A stretch of 64,000 nucleotides of DNA from JADJSS01 sp964490845 (lineage in GTDB: Bacteria > Bacteroidota > Bacteroidia > Chitinophagales > JADIYW01): the NCBI GenBank assembly GCA_964490845.1, contig CAZBED010000005.1, positions 132,239 through 196,238 of the forward strand, in the 5' to 3' direction. Positions 42,531 through 51,509 of the stretch are shown in pieces. Positions within the stretch are counted from its first letter, which is position 1; every line of letters starts with the position of its first letter. The notes under the pieces are model-generated. The model was not told the origin of the DNA. It saw only the letters and a program-made list of their open reading frames with translations, and made no database searches. The position numbers and the translations under genes were made by a program.

Positions 42531-42968
42531 TTATTTTTCACGGGTCCAGACATCTGTTTTACGCAGAAATTTAAGACTGCAAATATAGCCTGTTATGGAT
42601 AGGGTACCGTCAGGATTGAGTTTAAATTTGCCGCAAAACTCCCTGCCCTTCACATAGGCTATACCATTTTCAAAATAATTGGTGACCGGGTTGTATACAG
42701 CATCCCATAATACCCTCAGACCAAGCATGGGTTTATTCCTCAATTCCGGATTGGGGTTCTTATGATCTAACAGCGGCTTACCGTTTTCATCCTTGTTTTT
42801 GCGAAGCCAAACAATCTTGCCTTCCACCGCATTTCCATTTTTGTATAACTGTACTTTACAGTCTTTTGCGCTGGAACACCATACACCACAAACATCCGGC
42901 ATGGATTGCCCGAATGTCAGAACTGTGAATAGTACTGAAAAAGATAATAAAAGGGTTCTCAACATCAT
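42531..42968 (-). CDS. exported DUF2147 family protein
   Basis: A 145-residue protein with a signal peptide (MMLRTLLLSFSVLFTVLTFG). The DUF2147 features are VCGVWCSSAKDCKVQLYKNG near the start of the mature part, GKIVWLRKNKDENGKPLLD, then LGLRVLW and the closing SLKFLRKTDVWTR. The family is small, periplasmic and of unknown function, with a lipocalin-like beta-barrel predicted. It is transcribed alone. Confidence 0.9.
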   Translation of the reverse strand: MMLRTLLLSFSVLFTVLTFGQSMPDVCGVWCSSAKDCKVQLYKNGNAVEGKIVWLRKNKDENGKPLLDHKNPNPELRNKPMLGLRVLWDAVYNPVTNYFENGIAYVKGREFCGKFKLNPDGTLSITGYICSLKFLRKTDVWTREK

Positions 42969-43046
42969 ACGTTTTTAGCAGACACAAAAATAAGGTTATT
43001 CAATAATTTTATGACATAATTTATTGTTAAAAACAAAATCCGCGCG

Positions 43047-43628
43047 TTAATGCATCCTGTCCCCTCTCAGTTCAAGTTGCTTCAGTACTCTTGTTTCATA
43101 ATCGAGCCACTCATTCCACCGCCTTCTGACCGTTTCTTTGTCAAAGTAATATTCGGCTAAATCCAGAAACAGTCGATAATGTGTGGCTTCCGCAATCATA
43201 AGTTTATGATAAAACTGTTTCAAATCTTCCTCATTAATTCCCAATGACAATAACCGGAACCTTTCGCAGCTTCTTGCTTCAATTAATGCCGCCATTAATA
43301 AATTGTCCAGAAAGCGGACTTCTTTAGAATTTCCTTTAGTAAAAAACTTATTGAGTTGCAGCACATATTCATCTTTTCGCTGTGCACCCAGTTTCAGCCC
43401 TCTCTTTTTCAATTCATCCAGCACCATTTTAAAATGCGCCCACTCTTCGCTGACCACCGGCACTAATTTTTGCACCAGTAATTCCCTTTCCGGATGTTGC
43501 TGTATCAATGCAATACAGGTAGAGGTGGCTTTTTGTTCGCAATACGCATGATCAGTCAAAATATCTTCTACAGCCATCTGTGCCAAATTCACCCACCTCG
43601 GATCCGTTGCTAATTTTAATCCCAACAT
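43047..43628 (-). CDS. miaE: tRNA-(ms2io6A)-hydroxylase MiaE
   Basis: A non-heme di-iron enzyme that hydroxylates the isopentenyl group of ms2i6A37 in tRNA. The 193-residue protein shows the ferritin-like helices with Glu/His ligands: VEDILTDHAYCEQKATSTC, VSEEWAHFKMVLDELKKRG, AALIEARSCERFRLL and MIAEATHYRLFLDLAEYY. The start at 43626-43628 gives MLGLKLATDPRW, the usual N-terminus. The frame extends to 43700, but the -7 box lies within that stretch. Confidence 0.94.
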   Translation of the reverse strand: MLGLKLATDPRWVNLAQMAVEDILTDHAYCEQKATSTCIALIQQHPERELLVQKLVPVVSEEWAHFKMVLDELKKRGLKLGAQRKDEYVLQLNKFFTKGNSKEVRFLDNLLMAALIEARSCERFRLLSLGINEEDLKQFYHKLMIAEATHYRLFLDLAEYYFDKETVRRRWNEWLDYETRVLKQLELRGDRMH

Positions 43629-43632
43629 ACGG

Positions 43633-43640
43633 CAAAAATA
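43633..43640 (-). promoter_or_regulatory. predicted -7 element of miaE, near-leaderless
   Basis: Minus-strand TATTTTTG ends four bases before the miaE ATG at 43628. Confidence 0.5.
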
Positions 43641-43693
43641 AGGGATTTTGCCATTTGAATAAATGCATATTTTAACTATATTTAACTTTACTA

Positions 43694-43724
43694 TTGACAA
43701 ATCTGGATACTTGTATTACCTTTG
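43694..43724 (+). promoter_or_regulatory. predicted promoter of the T9SS metalloprotease
   Basis: TTG at 43694-43696 and TACCTTTG at 43717-43724, 20 bases apart, form a good Bacteroidota -33/-7 pair, with the start codon at 43760 about 35 bases downstream. Confidence 0.6.
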
Positions 43725-43759
43725 CATTACCCATTTTTAGAAACATAAAGAAACATAAC

Positions 43760-46228
43760 ATGAAACCCTATTTATTATTGTTAGCAATAACATATAGTTA
43801 TTGTATTAACGCAACCTGTCTTCTATCGAAGCTTAGCATCGATGAAAGAGTCAAAAACTCCCCAACAATTATTGAAGGTGAAGTGACAGACCAGCACTCG
43901 TATTGGAATGCGGACAAATCGTCTATCTACACCGTTAACACCATTCAGGTGAATTACCGCCTGAAAGGAAGTGCACCCACTACCATTGAAATCATTACGC
44001 CTGGCGGTGCAATTGATGGAAAATTACTTGTAGTAACACCCAACGCTGAATTAAAAGCAGGCTCTAAAGGTGTATTCTTTTTGAAGGCCAACACAACCGC
44101 TCTTAACTACGTTTCCGCCGCACAACAATATGAAGTGTACGGAACGGCACAAGGATTTATCGAACAGGATAAAATCCGCGGTTCTTACAGTGACCCTTTT
44201 GACGAATATGCTAATCAGGCGGTATTATACGGCCTGATCAAACAATCCACCGGAATCGGATATCGTTTGAGTAATGTTGTTCCAACCGACAATAATATTC
44301 TGGGCGGATCCGCCATATCCTTATTTTCTCCTTCCACCATCAGTGCCGGCACTCAAAGCGTATTGACCATTTATGGATTTGGATTTGGGAACAGAACAGG
44401 ACAGGCGACCGTACAGTTTAAAGATGCGAACAGTACTTCCTCTTCGGTTTTTGCTTCAATCCCGGACAGTTCTTATATAATTTCCTGGACAGATACGGAA
44501 ATTAAAGTAATTGTGCCGGGGGCATCCATTATGCGACAAGGCGGAGCAGGAACCGGTATCGTAAATGTTATAGACGCAAACGGTGGCACCATATCTTCCT
44601 TATCCCCATTAAATATCAAATACAATCAATTTGAGTATAAGAAAAACAAAATATCCCTTTTTGACCAAAATGGTCAGGGCGGTTATACATTTACGTTAAA
44701 TGCAGATTTCAACAACAGCGCGGCAAAAAATGTATTTGTTAGAGCATTGGAACAATGGCAATGTAAAACAGGCATTAATGCCACTATCAGCAGCAATACA
44801 TCTGCTACCACCTGTTCCAACCAATTGGATAATATCAACGTCATTTCATTTGCCTCAGCCTCATGCCCGCTGCCGGCAGGTGCACTTGGTGTTACCTATT
44901 CATCTTATTCATTATGCAGCAATTCCATAGTACCGGATGGAATAGACATGATATTCAATCCGAATACTACTTATAATTTCAGTACAGATGCACCGTCAGG
45001 GTCGCAATATGATTTTGAAAGTATCGTTCTTCATGAATTGGGTCATGCCTTTGGTGAAGGACATAATGCGGTGAATACTGAATTAATGTTCCCTTCTATC
45101 GGATTTGGTGTATCAAAAAGAATATTGAATACTGAGAGTGATATCACAAACGTTGCTGAAATTGTAGACAGAAGTACCGTAACCAGCTCATGCGGTTACC
45201 TGAAACACAAGAAATTAACATCTACGTGTTCTTCACAACCTGTAACTAACCCAATGCTTGCTGACTTTTTACCCAATAAAACTTTAGGTTGTGTTCCGTT
45301 AACAGTTCAATTTACAGACAAATCTCTGGGATCTCCGACCCAATGGAAATGGGATATTGATAATAACGGTACGGTAGATTATACTACTCAAAACCCAACC
45401 CACATTTTCACCACTCCCGGCACCTATAATGTAAAACTGGTTGTTGTAAATGGAGCGAATAGAGATTCAGTGGTCAGTACAACACAAATCAACGTTGCCC
45501 CTGCGCTCAACCTGAATATAGAAACCATCCAAACTATTTCATGCTACGCCGGCAGTAACGGTAGTTTAAAAGCACTGCCAAGTGGCGGTAACGGTGTGTA
45601 TAGTTATACATGGAACAATAGTCAATCCGGCCAATTTGCCAACAACCTGGCTGCGGGACAGTACTCTGTTACGGTTAGAGATGGCTATAATTGTGCCGCA
45701 ACAAAAAATATTACAATCTCACAACCGGATGTACTGGAAATTAAAGTAAATACCGAACTTGTCAGCAATGATATCTTCAAAGCAACCCTGGAACCCAAAG
45801 GCGGAACAGCTCCTTATAACTTCACACTGAACAACACATCTCAGTTCAGCACAAATATCATTAACAACCTGAATGCTGGAAATTATGCATTAATGGTAAA
45901 AGATAAAAATAACTGCACCAAAAGCACAACGTTCTCCATTTCTGCTCCCACTCCGGTGTTTGAGACAGAAAGAAGTTTTGATGCACTTGACGTATATCCG
46001 AATCCTGCCATCGACAATATTACAGTTAATTTTTCCCTGAAAGAACAGAAATCTGTGCAACTGGAGTTATTTAATATCAGTGGACAGGTAATCTATCAGG
46101 ATAGCTACAAAAATATTAAAGAGAAACAGACTTCTATTGATTTATCCGCATTATCCGCCGGTACTTATATCCTGAGATTTGGATTACCGGAAGGAAATAC
46201 CTTTAGAAAAATCGTAATCAACAGATAA
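43760..46228 (+). CDS. secreted matrixin-like zinc metalloprotease with PKD domain and T9SS sorting tail
   Basis: A 822-residue secreted protein. The signal peptide is MKPYLLLLAITYSYCINA. An N-terminal domain of about 150 residues is followed by an IPT/TIG-like region (AGTQSVLTIYGFGFGNRTGQ). The metzincin site HELGHAFGEGH starts at about residue 425, and LMFPSIGFG supplies the Met-turn. After it lie a PKD domain (VPLTVQFTDKSLGSPTQWKW), a SprB-like repeat (SCYAGSNGSLKALPSGGNG) and a type A sorting domain (LDVYPNPAIDNITVNFSLKE). It should be exported by Sec, then by T9SS to the surface or medium. The frame opens at 43694; I choose the ATG with the signal peptide. A strong terminator follows. 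Confidence 0.9.
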   Translation: MKPYLLLLAITYSYCINATCLLSKLSIDERVKNSPTIIEGEVTDQHSYWNADKSSIYTVNTIQVNYRLKGSAPTTIEIITPGGAIDGKLLVVTPNAELKAGSKGVFFLKANTTALNYVSAAQQYEVYGTAQGFIEQDKIRGSYSDPFDEYANQAVLYGLIKQSTGIGYRLSNVVPTDNNILGGSAISLFSPSTISAGTQSVLTIYGFGFGNRTGQATVQFKDANSTSSSVFASIPDSSYIISWTDTEIKVIVPGASIMRQGGAGTGIVNVIDANGGTISSLSPLNIKYNQFEYKKNKISLFDQNGQGGYTFTLNADFNNSAAKNVFVRALEQWQCKTGINATISSNTSATTCSNQLDNINVISFASASCPLPAGALGVTYSSYSLCSNSIVPDGIDMIFNPNTTYNFSTDAPSGSQYDFESIVLHELGHAFGEGHNAVNTELMFPSIGFGVSKRILNTESDITNVAEIVDRSTVTSSCGYLKHKKLTSTCSSQPVTNPMLADFLPNKTLGCVPLTVQFTDKSLGSPTQWKWDIDNNGTVDYTTQNPTHIFTTPGTYNVKLVVVNGANRDSVVSTTQINVAPALNLNIETIQTISCYAGSNGSLKALPSGGNGVYSYTWNNSQSGQFANNLAAGQYSVTVRDGYNCAATKNITISQPDVLEIKVNTELVSNDIFKATLEPKGGTAPYNFTLNNTSQFSTNIINNLNAGNYALMVKDKNNCTKSTTFSISAPTPVFETERSFDALDVYPNPAIDNITVNFSLKEQKSVQLELFNISGQVIYQDSYKNIKEKQTSIDLSALSAGTYILRFGLPEGNTFRKIVINR

Positions 46229-46262
46229 AAAACCTTTGGGATTTTCTTTATTGTTATGTTCG

Positions 46263-46288
46263 CCCGCAGCGTCAGCTGCGGGTTTTTT
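46263..46288 (+). terminator. strong rho-independent terminator after the metalloprotease
   Basis: An 8-bp perfect GC-rich stem, CCCGCAGC (46263-46270) with GCTGCGGG (46275-46282), and a GTCA loop, followed by six T. Confidence 0.93.
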
Positions 46289-46328
46289 GTTTATTATTTT
46301 ATAATTTCTGTATTGATCAGGATTTGGC

Positions 46329-46336
46329 TAATTTTG
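46329..46336 (+). promoter_or_regulatory. predicted -7 element of mnmA, near-leaderless
   Basis: TAATTTTG ends four bases before the GTG start at 46341. It lies just behind the metalloprotease terminator, as expected for a new transcript. Confidence 0.5.
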
Positions 46337-46340
46337 TTCC

Positions 46341-47534
46341 GTGAAAAAACGAGTGGTCGTCGGTATGTCAGGAGGCGTGGACTCCAGTGTGGCTGCCTAC
46401 CTTATGCAGCAGCAAGGGTATGAGGTGATAGGTTTGTTCATGAAAAACTGGCATGACGGAAGTGTGACCATACAGGGAGAATGCCCCTGGCTGGATGACA
46501 GCAACGATGCCCTCATGGTTGCCCAGAAATTAGGGATTCCATTTCAGACACTGGATTTAAGTGATGAGTACAAAACGCGAATCGTTGACTATATGTTCGC
46601 AGAATATGAAGCCGGCAGAACTCCCAACCCGGATATTCTCTGTAACCGCGAAATAAAATTTGACATCTTTCTGAAACATGCCCTGAATCTCGGTGCGGAA
46701 TATGTGGCGACCGGCCATTACTGCAGAAAATCATCCTCATCTGAAAAAGGAGATACCATTTACCGGTTGTTGGCTGGAAAAGACACGAACAAAGACCAAA
46801 GTTATTTTTTATGCCAGCTCAATCAGGAGCAATTAAGCAAGGCCCTCTTCCCTATTGGAGAGCTCACCAAACCGGAGGTAAGAAAAATAGCCAAAGCACT
46901 TGGGTTGACAACAGCAGACAAGAAGGATTCCCAGGGATTGTGTTTTATAGGAAAAGTACGACTGCCTGACTTCTTGCAACAACAACTGCTTCCCAAAAAA
47001 GGTAAGGTCGTTTTAATACCCAATGAAGCGCTTCCAGAAAAAAAAGGCTACGACTTTGAACATTGTTCTGATGAAAACTTAGCGGAATTGACACAGACGC
47101 ATCCATACTCGATATCTGACGGCAAGATTATCGGTGAACATAACGGTGCCCATTTTTATACTATTGGTCAACGCAAAGGGCTGGGCATAGGCGGTTTTAA
47201 AACAGGCCTGTTTGTCATAGCCACGGACACACATGAAAATGTTGTTTATTTAGGTGAAGGAGAAGAACACAGAGGGCTGAACCGGCCCGGATTATTTATT
47301 AAAAACGAAGACATACACTGGATACGGGAAGATATTGCCCTGAAAAACGATGAAAAAAGAACGTATCAGGCTCGTATACGTTATCGGCAGCCGCTGGAGG
47401 AATGCTGCTTGTATAAAAAGGCAAACGGGTTGTACATAATTTTTAAAAATCTGCAAAAAGGTGTTACTCCCGGTCAATTCGCAGCATGGTATCAGCAAGA
47501 AGAACTAATAGGTTCAGGCGTAATCACCCATTAA
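46341..47534 (+). CDS. mnmA: tRNA-specific 2-thiouridylase MnmA
   Basis: MnmA thiolates U34 of tRNA-Lys, -Glu and -Gln. In 397 residues I see the PP-loop VVGMSGGVDSSVAAYL, the catalytic cysteine pair in NPDILCNREIKFD and DSQGLCFIGKV, and GHNG-like HNGAHFYTIGQRKGLGIGG. The start codon is GTG, followed by KKRVVVGMSGG. The insertion between the PP-loop and the first cysteine (MKNWHDGSVTIQGECPW) is usual for Bacteroidota MnmA. Confidence 0.96.
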   Translation: MKKRVVVGMSGGVDSSVAAYLMQQQGYEVIGLFMKNWHDGSVTIQGECPWLDDSNDALMVAQKLGIPFQTLDLSDEYKTRIVDYMFAEYEAGRTPNPDILCNREIKFDIFLKHALNLGAEYVATGHYCRKSSSSEKGDTIYRLLAGKDTNKDQSYFLCQLNQEQLSKALFPIGELTKPEVRKIAKALGLTTADKKDSQGLCFIGKVRLPDFLQQQLLPKKGKVVLIPNEALPEKKGYDFEHCSDENLAELTQTHPYSISDGKIIGEHNGAHFYTIGQRKGLGIGGFKTGLFVIATDTHENVVYLGEGEEHRGLNRPGLFIKNEDIHWIREDIALKNDEKRTYQARIRYRQPLEECCLYKKANGLYIIFKNLQKGVTPGQFAAWYQQEELIGSGVITH

Positions 47535-47551
47535 ATTATCAGTAACGTTAT

Positions 47552-47580
47552 AAAAAAAGAAATCCCCGAAAAATCGGGGA
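47552..47580 (-). terminator. terminator of the small membrane protein gene (minus strand)
   Basis: A 7-bp stem, TCCCCGA (47563-47569) with TCGGGGA (47574-47580), is followed on the minus strand by TTTCTTTTTTT. It lies between convergent genes and may also stop mnmA transcripts, although the plus strand lacks a T-run. Confidence 0.8.
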
Positions 47581-47622
47581 CAAAAACTTATAACCATGAA
47601 AACAAAGACAATTCAATATATT

Positions 47623-47853
47623 TTAGTGATGATTGTCGAGTACTTTGTCTTTAGCCAATAATATTCCAAAAACAAGAAGGATTACCGAAAACATGAAAAA
47701 ATAGAATACTCCTGCTTGTGATAAAGTAAGAAATTTGCCTGTATTGTAGTCTAAGTGTGCTGAACTGTTTAAATATAAGAATACAGAAACGGTAAAATAG
47801 ATGCTTCCCAGAATACACAAAATAGCGCCGAAAACTTTAGTTAATTTTGCCAT
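47623..47853 (-). CDS. small two-span membrane protein
   Basis: A 76-residue protein with two membrane spans, about residues 7-27 (VFGAILCILGSIYFTVSVFL) and 48-68 (AGVFYFFMFSVILLVFGILL), and a polar tail KDKVLDNHH. It has no recognisable family. A TATTTTTG -7-like box lies 18 bases before the ATG, and a terminator follows, so it looks like a monocistronic gene. Confidence 0.65.
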   Translation of the reverse strand: MAKLTKVFGAILCILGSIYFTVSVFLYLNSSAHLDYNTGKFLTLSQAGVFYFFMFSVILLVFGILLAKDKVLDNHH

Positions 47854-47936
47854 CGAATTAAATTATTTCTACAAAAATAATGAAAGAAAACTAAATGTGC
47901 ATCTAAATTATCAACATAAAATTAAAATAATATACC

Positions 47937-49181
47937 TTATATCTTACTCACTATCTTCACTTTAGAAGCGACGAAAATAGCCACCAAACCGGCAAGTACC
48001 GAAACATAACCGACATAGTGAAAATTCTCAATTCGTCCGCCTGCTCCCAATTTGACAATAAATCCGCTGACGATAGAAGCGATTCCCGTCCCTAATTCCA
48101 TACAGGCTGACCGCATACTCATAAATGCACCGCGTTTTTCTGGAGTTGTAGCCGCGCTCATCAAGGTATATGCCGGTATCATTCTGCCTGCCGCCAGAAT
48201 AAAAAATAAAGCGCAGACAAAAATAGCCAGCGGAATACTCACTCTGCTGATATGTGTGCTTAAAATAATAGGAATAAAGGATAGAATAACAAGAATAACC
48301 ATTGACGGGAAATTCCCCTTCTTATCAGATAACTTTCCAATAAAAGGCGAAGTAGCTATTGTACAGATACCTCCGATGGCGTACATTACCGGAACAAGGT
48401 GCTCATCAAAGCCAACATTATTCACCATATACGGTACTATAAACTGTATGACTACATAGTGGCTGAACACCAATAGAAATGCCAGATTCAGCGCCATTAC
48501 CTGATTAAAATCCCTGAATATATGTTGAATGGTGGAAAAGGGATTTTTTATGGGCATCTTTTTTTTCAAATGCTCCCTGATAGCAGGGATCCATATAATA
48601 ATAGCAATTAATGCCAGTAGGGAAATAATGGACAATACCTTGAATGGCATCTGTATATTAAATTGTTTGGCTAGAAACAATCCGACCGGAACGCCTGTAA
48701 TTGCTGCTACCGCAAAGGAAAGCGATATAATACTCATGGCAGTTGCCCTGCGCTCAAAAGGAATGATATCACTTACAATGGCTACACAAACACCACCTAC
48801 TATCCCCCCGAAAATACCGGTGATACCTCTGTAAAGGATCAGTAAATAAAAGTTGTATGCAAATCCGCATAAGGCAGTACCAATAATAAAACCGATGAAA
48901 GTGCCCACCAATAATTTCTTCCGGTCGAACTGGTCCATGATGGAGGCAGATAAGAATCCGGAAACGCCGGCTACAATGGAATATACAGAAACAACAGCCG
49001 TAGACTGAACAGGCGAAACATGAAATGTTTTCATGATGATATTGCCCAGCGGCATCAGCAGCATAGAATCCAACGATGCCAGATAGCAAATAAAAGCCAT
49101 CAGGAAAACAATAATAAATTCATTCTTCTTGCCGTGCGGCAAGTTTTTTTCTTCCAATACCAAACTGTCTACGCTATCCAT
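47937..49181 (-). CDS. MFS transporter
   Basis: A major facilitator of 414 residues with 12 predicted spans. The loop between spans 2 and 3 has SASIMDQFDRKKLLVGT, a variant of the MFS motif A (GxLxDRxGRR); the second half repeats it as IGKLSDKKGNFPS. The GVPVGLFLAKQFNIQMPFKV segment resembles the drug:H+ antiporter branch, but substrate cannot be deduced. It follows galK on the same strand by about 75 bases, so a sugar-related role is possible without being shown. Confidence 0.88.
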   Translation of the reverse strand: MDSVDSLVLEEKNLPHGKKNEFIIVFLMAFICYLASLDSMLLMPLGNIIMKTFHVSPVQSTAVVSVYSIVAGVSGFLSASIMDQFDRKKLLVGTFIGFIIGTALCGFAYNFYLLILYRGITGIFGGIVGGVCVAIVSDIIPFERRATAMSIISLSFAVAAITGVPVGLFLAKQFNIQMPFKVLSIISLLALIAIIIWIPAIREHLKKKMPIKNPFSTIQHIFRDFNQVMALNLAFLLVFSHYVVIQFIVPYMVNNVGFDEHLVPVMYAIGGICTIATSPFIGKLSDKKGNFPSMVILVILSFIPIILSTHISRVSIPLAIFVCALFFILAAGRMIPAYTLMSAATTPEKRGAFMSMRSACMELGTGIASIVSGFIVKLGAGGRIENFHYVGYVSVLAGLVAIFVASKVKIVSKI

Positions 49182-49255
49182 TTTCGTTGCTGATTGAAGT
49201 AAATCGAATAACCACCCGATATCCGAAATACCATTTTATTTTTTTGGTGACCCAG

Positions 49256-50410
49256 CTACTGCTTACTGACACCGTCCACAATATCGGTAAAATAAAAGGA
49301 AGCTGTTAATCCCGTTTTTTCGGTATATTTTTTACCTACATATACCACGAACCGATTGACTTTATCTTTTTCGACCAATGCGATACAACAACCTCCAAAT
49401 CCGGCGCCTGTCATACGTGCTCCGATACATCCGTCAAAATGGGTACTGTAATGTACAATGGTATTAAGCTCCTTTCCTGATACTTCATAATCCGCATCTA
49501 AAGACAGATGCGATGCTGTCAGCAACTGTCCAAATGCTTCTATCTCTCCATTTTTCAAATAATAAACGGCATGTTCCACCCGCTTATTTTCCAATACCGC
49601 ATGTTTTGCCCTTTTATATAAAATATCGTCCTCCAGACTGGCTAAAGAAATCTCGTGCATATGGCACAAATCTTGCGCAGGGTCAATGGTATGCAGGATG
49701 GCAAACGCATCCTCACATTCTTTTCGTCTCTCATTATATTTTGATTCCGCAAGCGCACGTGATTTATTGGAATTGATAATGACTAACTGATAATCTTTAA
49801 AATCTGCAGGAATATATTCGAATTCCAGTGTAGCACAATTCAACAGGACAGCATTGTTTTTTTTACCGCTTGCCACCGCAAACTGATCCATGATACCGCA
49901 TTGCACACCTACATATTCCCGTTCCGCCTTTTGGGCATCCAGCGCAAGAGAAATCCTTTCATGATCGTAGTAATGTTCATTAAACAAATAAGCAATCAGG
50001 CATTCTAATGCGGCAGACGAAGACAAACCCGAACCCAATGGCAAATCACTTCCAATTAAAATATCGGCGCCGCTGATAGCCACTCCATTGTCCAGTAAAA
50101 CTCTTAACGTGGCAACAACATATGATGACCAGTGTCTGGAGTTGATTTCCTTTTCGGAAGGGTACAATTCAGAAACCCGTATAATAACCTCCTGTTCGTA
50201 TGCTTTTGCGTAAATGCGGATGCAATCATCCTCCCTTCTTCTTATTACCGCCGAAATACCGAGCGAAATAGCCGCCGGAAGCACCAATCCCCCATTGTAA
50301 TCGATATGTTCCCCGATAAGATTTACCCTGCCGGGAGAAAAATAACATTCCATTTCCCCATCGCCATAACGATGACTGAATTCTTCTTTTAAAAGCTGAA
50401 TGTCGAGCAT
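49256..50410 (-). CDS. galK: galactokinase
   Basis: GHMP-family kinase that phosphorylates galactose at C1 in the Leloir pathway. In 384 residues the galactokinase signature GRVNLIGEHIDYNGG stands at 27-41. The ATP-binding GHMP motif is LPLGSGLSSSAALE, the catalytic-Asp region is QCGIMDQFAVASG and the C-terminal motif is MTGAGFGGCCIALV. Length is normal. Other Leloir genes (galT, galE) are not in the window; a sugar nucleotidyltransferase-like gene lies just upstream and may serve instead. Confidence 0.95.
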   Translation of the reverse strand: MLDIQLLKEEFSHRYGDGEMECYFSPGRVNLIGEHIDYNGGLVLPAAISLGISAVIRRREDDCIRIYAKAYEQEVIIRVSELYPSEKEINSRHWSSYVVATLRVLLDNGVAISGADILIGSDLPLGSGLSSSAALECLIAYLFNEHYYDHERISLALDAQKAEREYVGVQCGIMDQFAVASGKKNNAVLLNCATLEFEYIPADFKDYQLVIINSNKSRALAESKYNERRKECEDAFAILHTIDPAQDLCHMHEISLASLEDDILYKRAKHAVLENKRVEHAVYYLKNGEIEAFGQLLTASHLSLDADYEVSGKELNTIVHYSTHFDGCIGARMTGAGFGGCCIALVEKDKVNRFVVYVGKKYTEKTGLTASFYFTDIVDGVSKQ

Positions 50411-50473
50411 TGAGTTACACAGATTGATCAGGATAAATACCTCCGGTTATTGCACGGAATTTATCTCCTTAGA

Positions 50474-51367
50474 TTAACAGGATAAATTTTCAGGATAGAT
50501 ACCCTGAGCAATTTTACTTCTGATGGCACCAATTACCAAATCTTTCTCTTCAGAGTATGTTACACCGCACCAGTCTTTTCCATCCGGCAGCAATTGTACT
50601 TTTATTTTTCCTTCACTCATCATCTTGGAGACGACAGTAGGAATCAGAAACTCGGCTTTCATTTCATTTCTATTAACTGCATAGAAATCCTTCCATTGTC
50701 TTTCCAGTTCATCAAACAGGAAACAGGTAAAGCCCCAGAAATTCATGGATGCGAAACTGTTAAGCGAAATAATAGTAAAAGAATGGTCGTCATTTTCATT
50801 ACGCAACTCGCCGGCTTTCAAATCAATCTTCGTCATTTCAGTGATGGCAACCAGTTCATTACTTTCGTTAAGTGTACAAACTCCGCGGGAAACCGTTCCG
50901 ATATCAGATAAGGTATTTTCCAGCGGATAGCCTACCAGGGCGAATACCGGCGCATTATTATCTGTGGATGCTAAAAATTTATGAATGGAAACATAAGCCT
51001 CTCTGCCATAAAAATCATCAGCGTTGATAACTACGAAAGGGTTCTTCACCAGCTCTTTTGTCGACAAAATCGCCTGACCGGTTCCCCATGGCTTGGTACG
51101 CTCAGGATTCGCATCAGCCGGCGGTTGCTGCAAAGCAAAACGAACAGGTATTTTTTCTCCCCATATCTTGCTGACATGTTCCTGCATGTCTTCGAGTAAA
51201 TCCCTTCGGGTTATAATCACAACATCATTAAAACCAGCTTGTTGTGCATCATATATGGCATAATCCATCAGCCATTCTCCGCTCGGCCCGAAACTGTCGG
51301 CCTGCTTCACACCACCGTATCTGCTGCCAATACCGGCAGCCATAATCACTAAAGTTGTATTGTTCAT
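50474..51367 (-). CDS. sugar-phosphate nucleotidyltransferase-like protein
   Basis: A 297-residue protein with the GT-A-like nucleotidyltransferase fold. The N-terminal signature LVIMAAGIGSRYGGVKQ stands at about 6-22, and the acidic metal-binding site is probably VINADDFYGREAY. Substrate-side segments are LVGYPLENTLSD and RGVCTLNESNELVAITE. Members of this group transfer NMP onto sugar phosphates. Being 63 bases upstream of galK on the same strand, it may act on galactose-1-phosphate, which I infer only from position. Confidence 0.82.
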   Translation of the reverse strand: MNNTTLVIMAAGIGSRYGGVKQADSFGPSGEWLMDYAIYDAQQAGFNDVVIITRRDLLEDMQEHVSKIWGEKIPVRFALQQPPADANPERTKPWGTGQAILSTKELVKNPFVVINADDFYGREAYVSIHKFLASTDNNAPVFALVGYPLENTLSDIGTVSRGVCTLNESNELVAITEMTKIDLKAGELRNENDDHSFTIISLNSFASMNFWGFTCFLFDELERQWKDFYAVNRNEMKAEFLIPTVVSKMMSEGKIKVQLLPDGKDWCGVTYSEEKDLVIGAIRSKIAQGIYPENLSC

Positions 51368-51371
51368 GCTG

Positions 51372-51379
51372 CAAAGATA
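51372..51379 (-). promoter_or_regulatory. predicted -7 element of the nucleotidyltransferase-galK unit, near-leaderless
   Basis: Minus-strand TATCTTTG ends four bases before the ATG at 51367. Confidence 0.5.
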
Positions 51380-51481
51380 ATTGAAAGATTGATTATTGAA
51401 AAATTAGGCTTTTAAATCTAAAAATAAATTAATTAATCTATTGTTATTCACAGGATTTGGTCAGGATGAATGTATTTTTGC

Positions 51482-51489
51482 TACCTTTG
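51482..51489 (+). promoter_or_regulatory. predicted -7 element of yidC
   Basis: TACCTTTG lies 20 bases before the yidC ATG at 51510. A second TATTTTTG stands just upstream at 51474-51481, so which box is used is unclear. Confidence 0.4.
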
Positions 51490-51509
51490 GCGTTCAATTT
51501 TATAAAAAA

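Noticed and set aside
47596..47661. 21-codon plus-strand frame (MKTKTIQYILVMIVEYFVFSQ)
   Set aside because: It overlaps the end of the minus-strand membrane protein gene, follows a terminator and has no other support.
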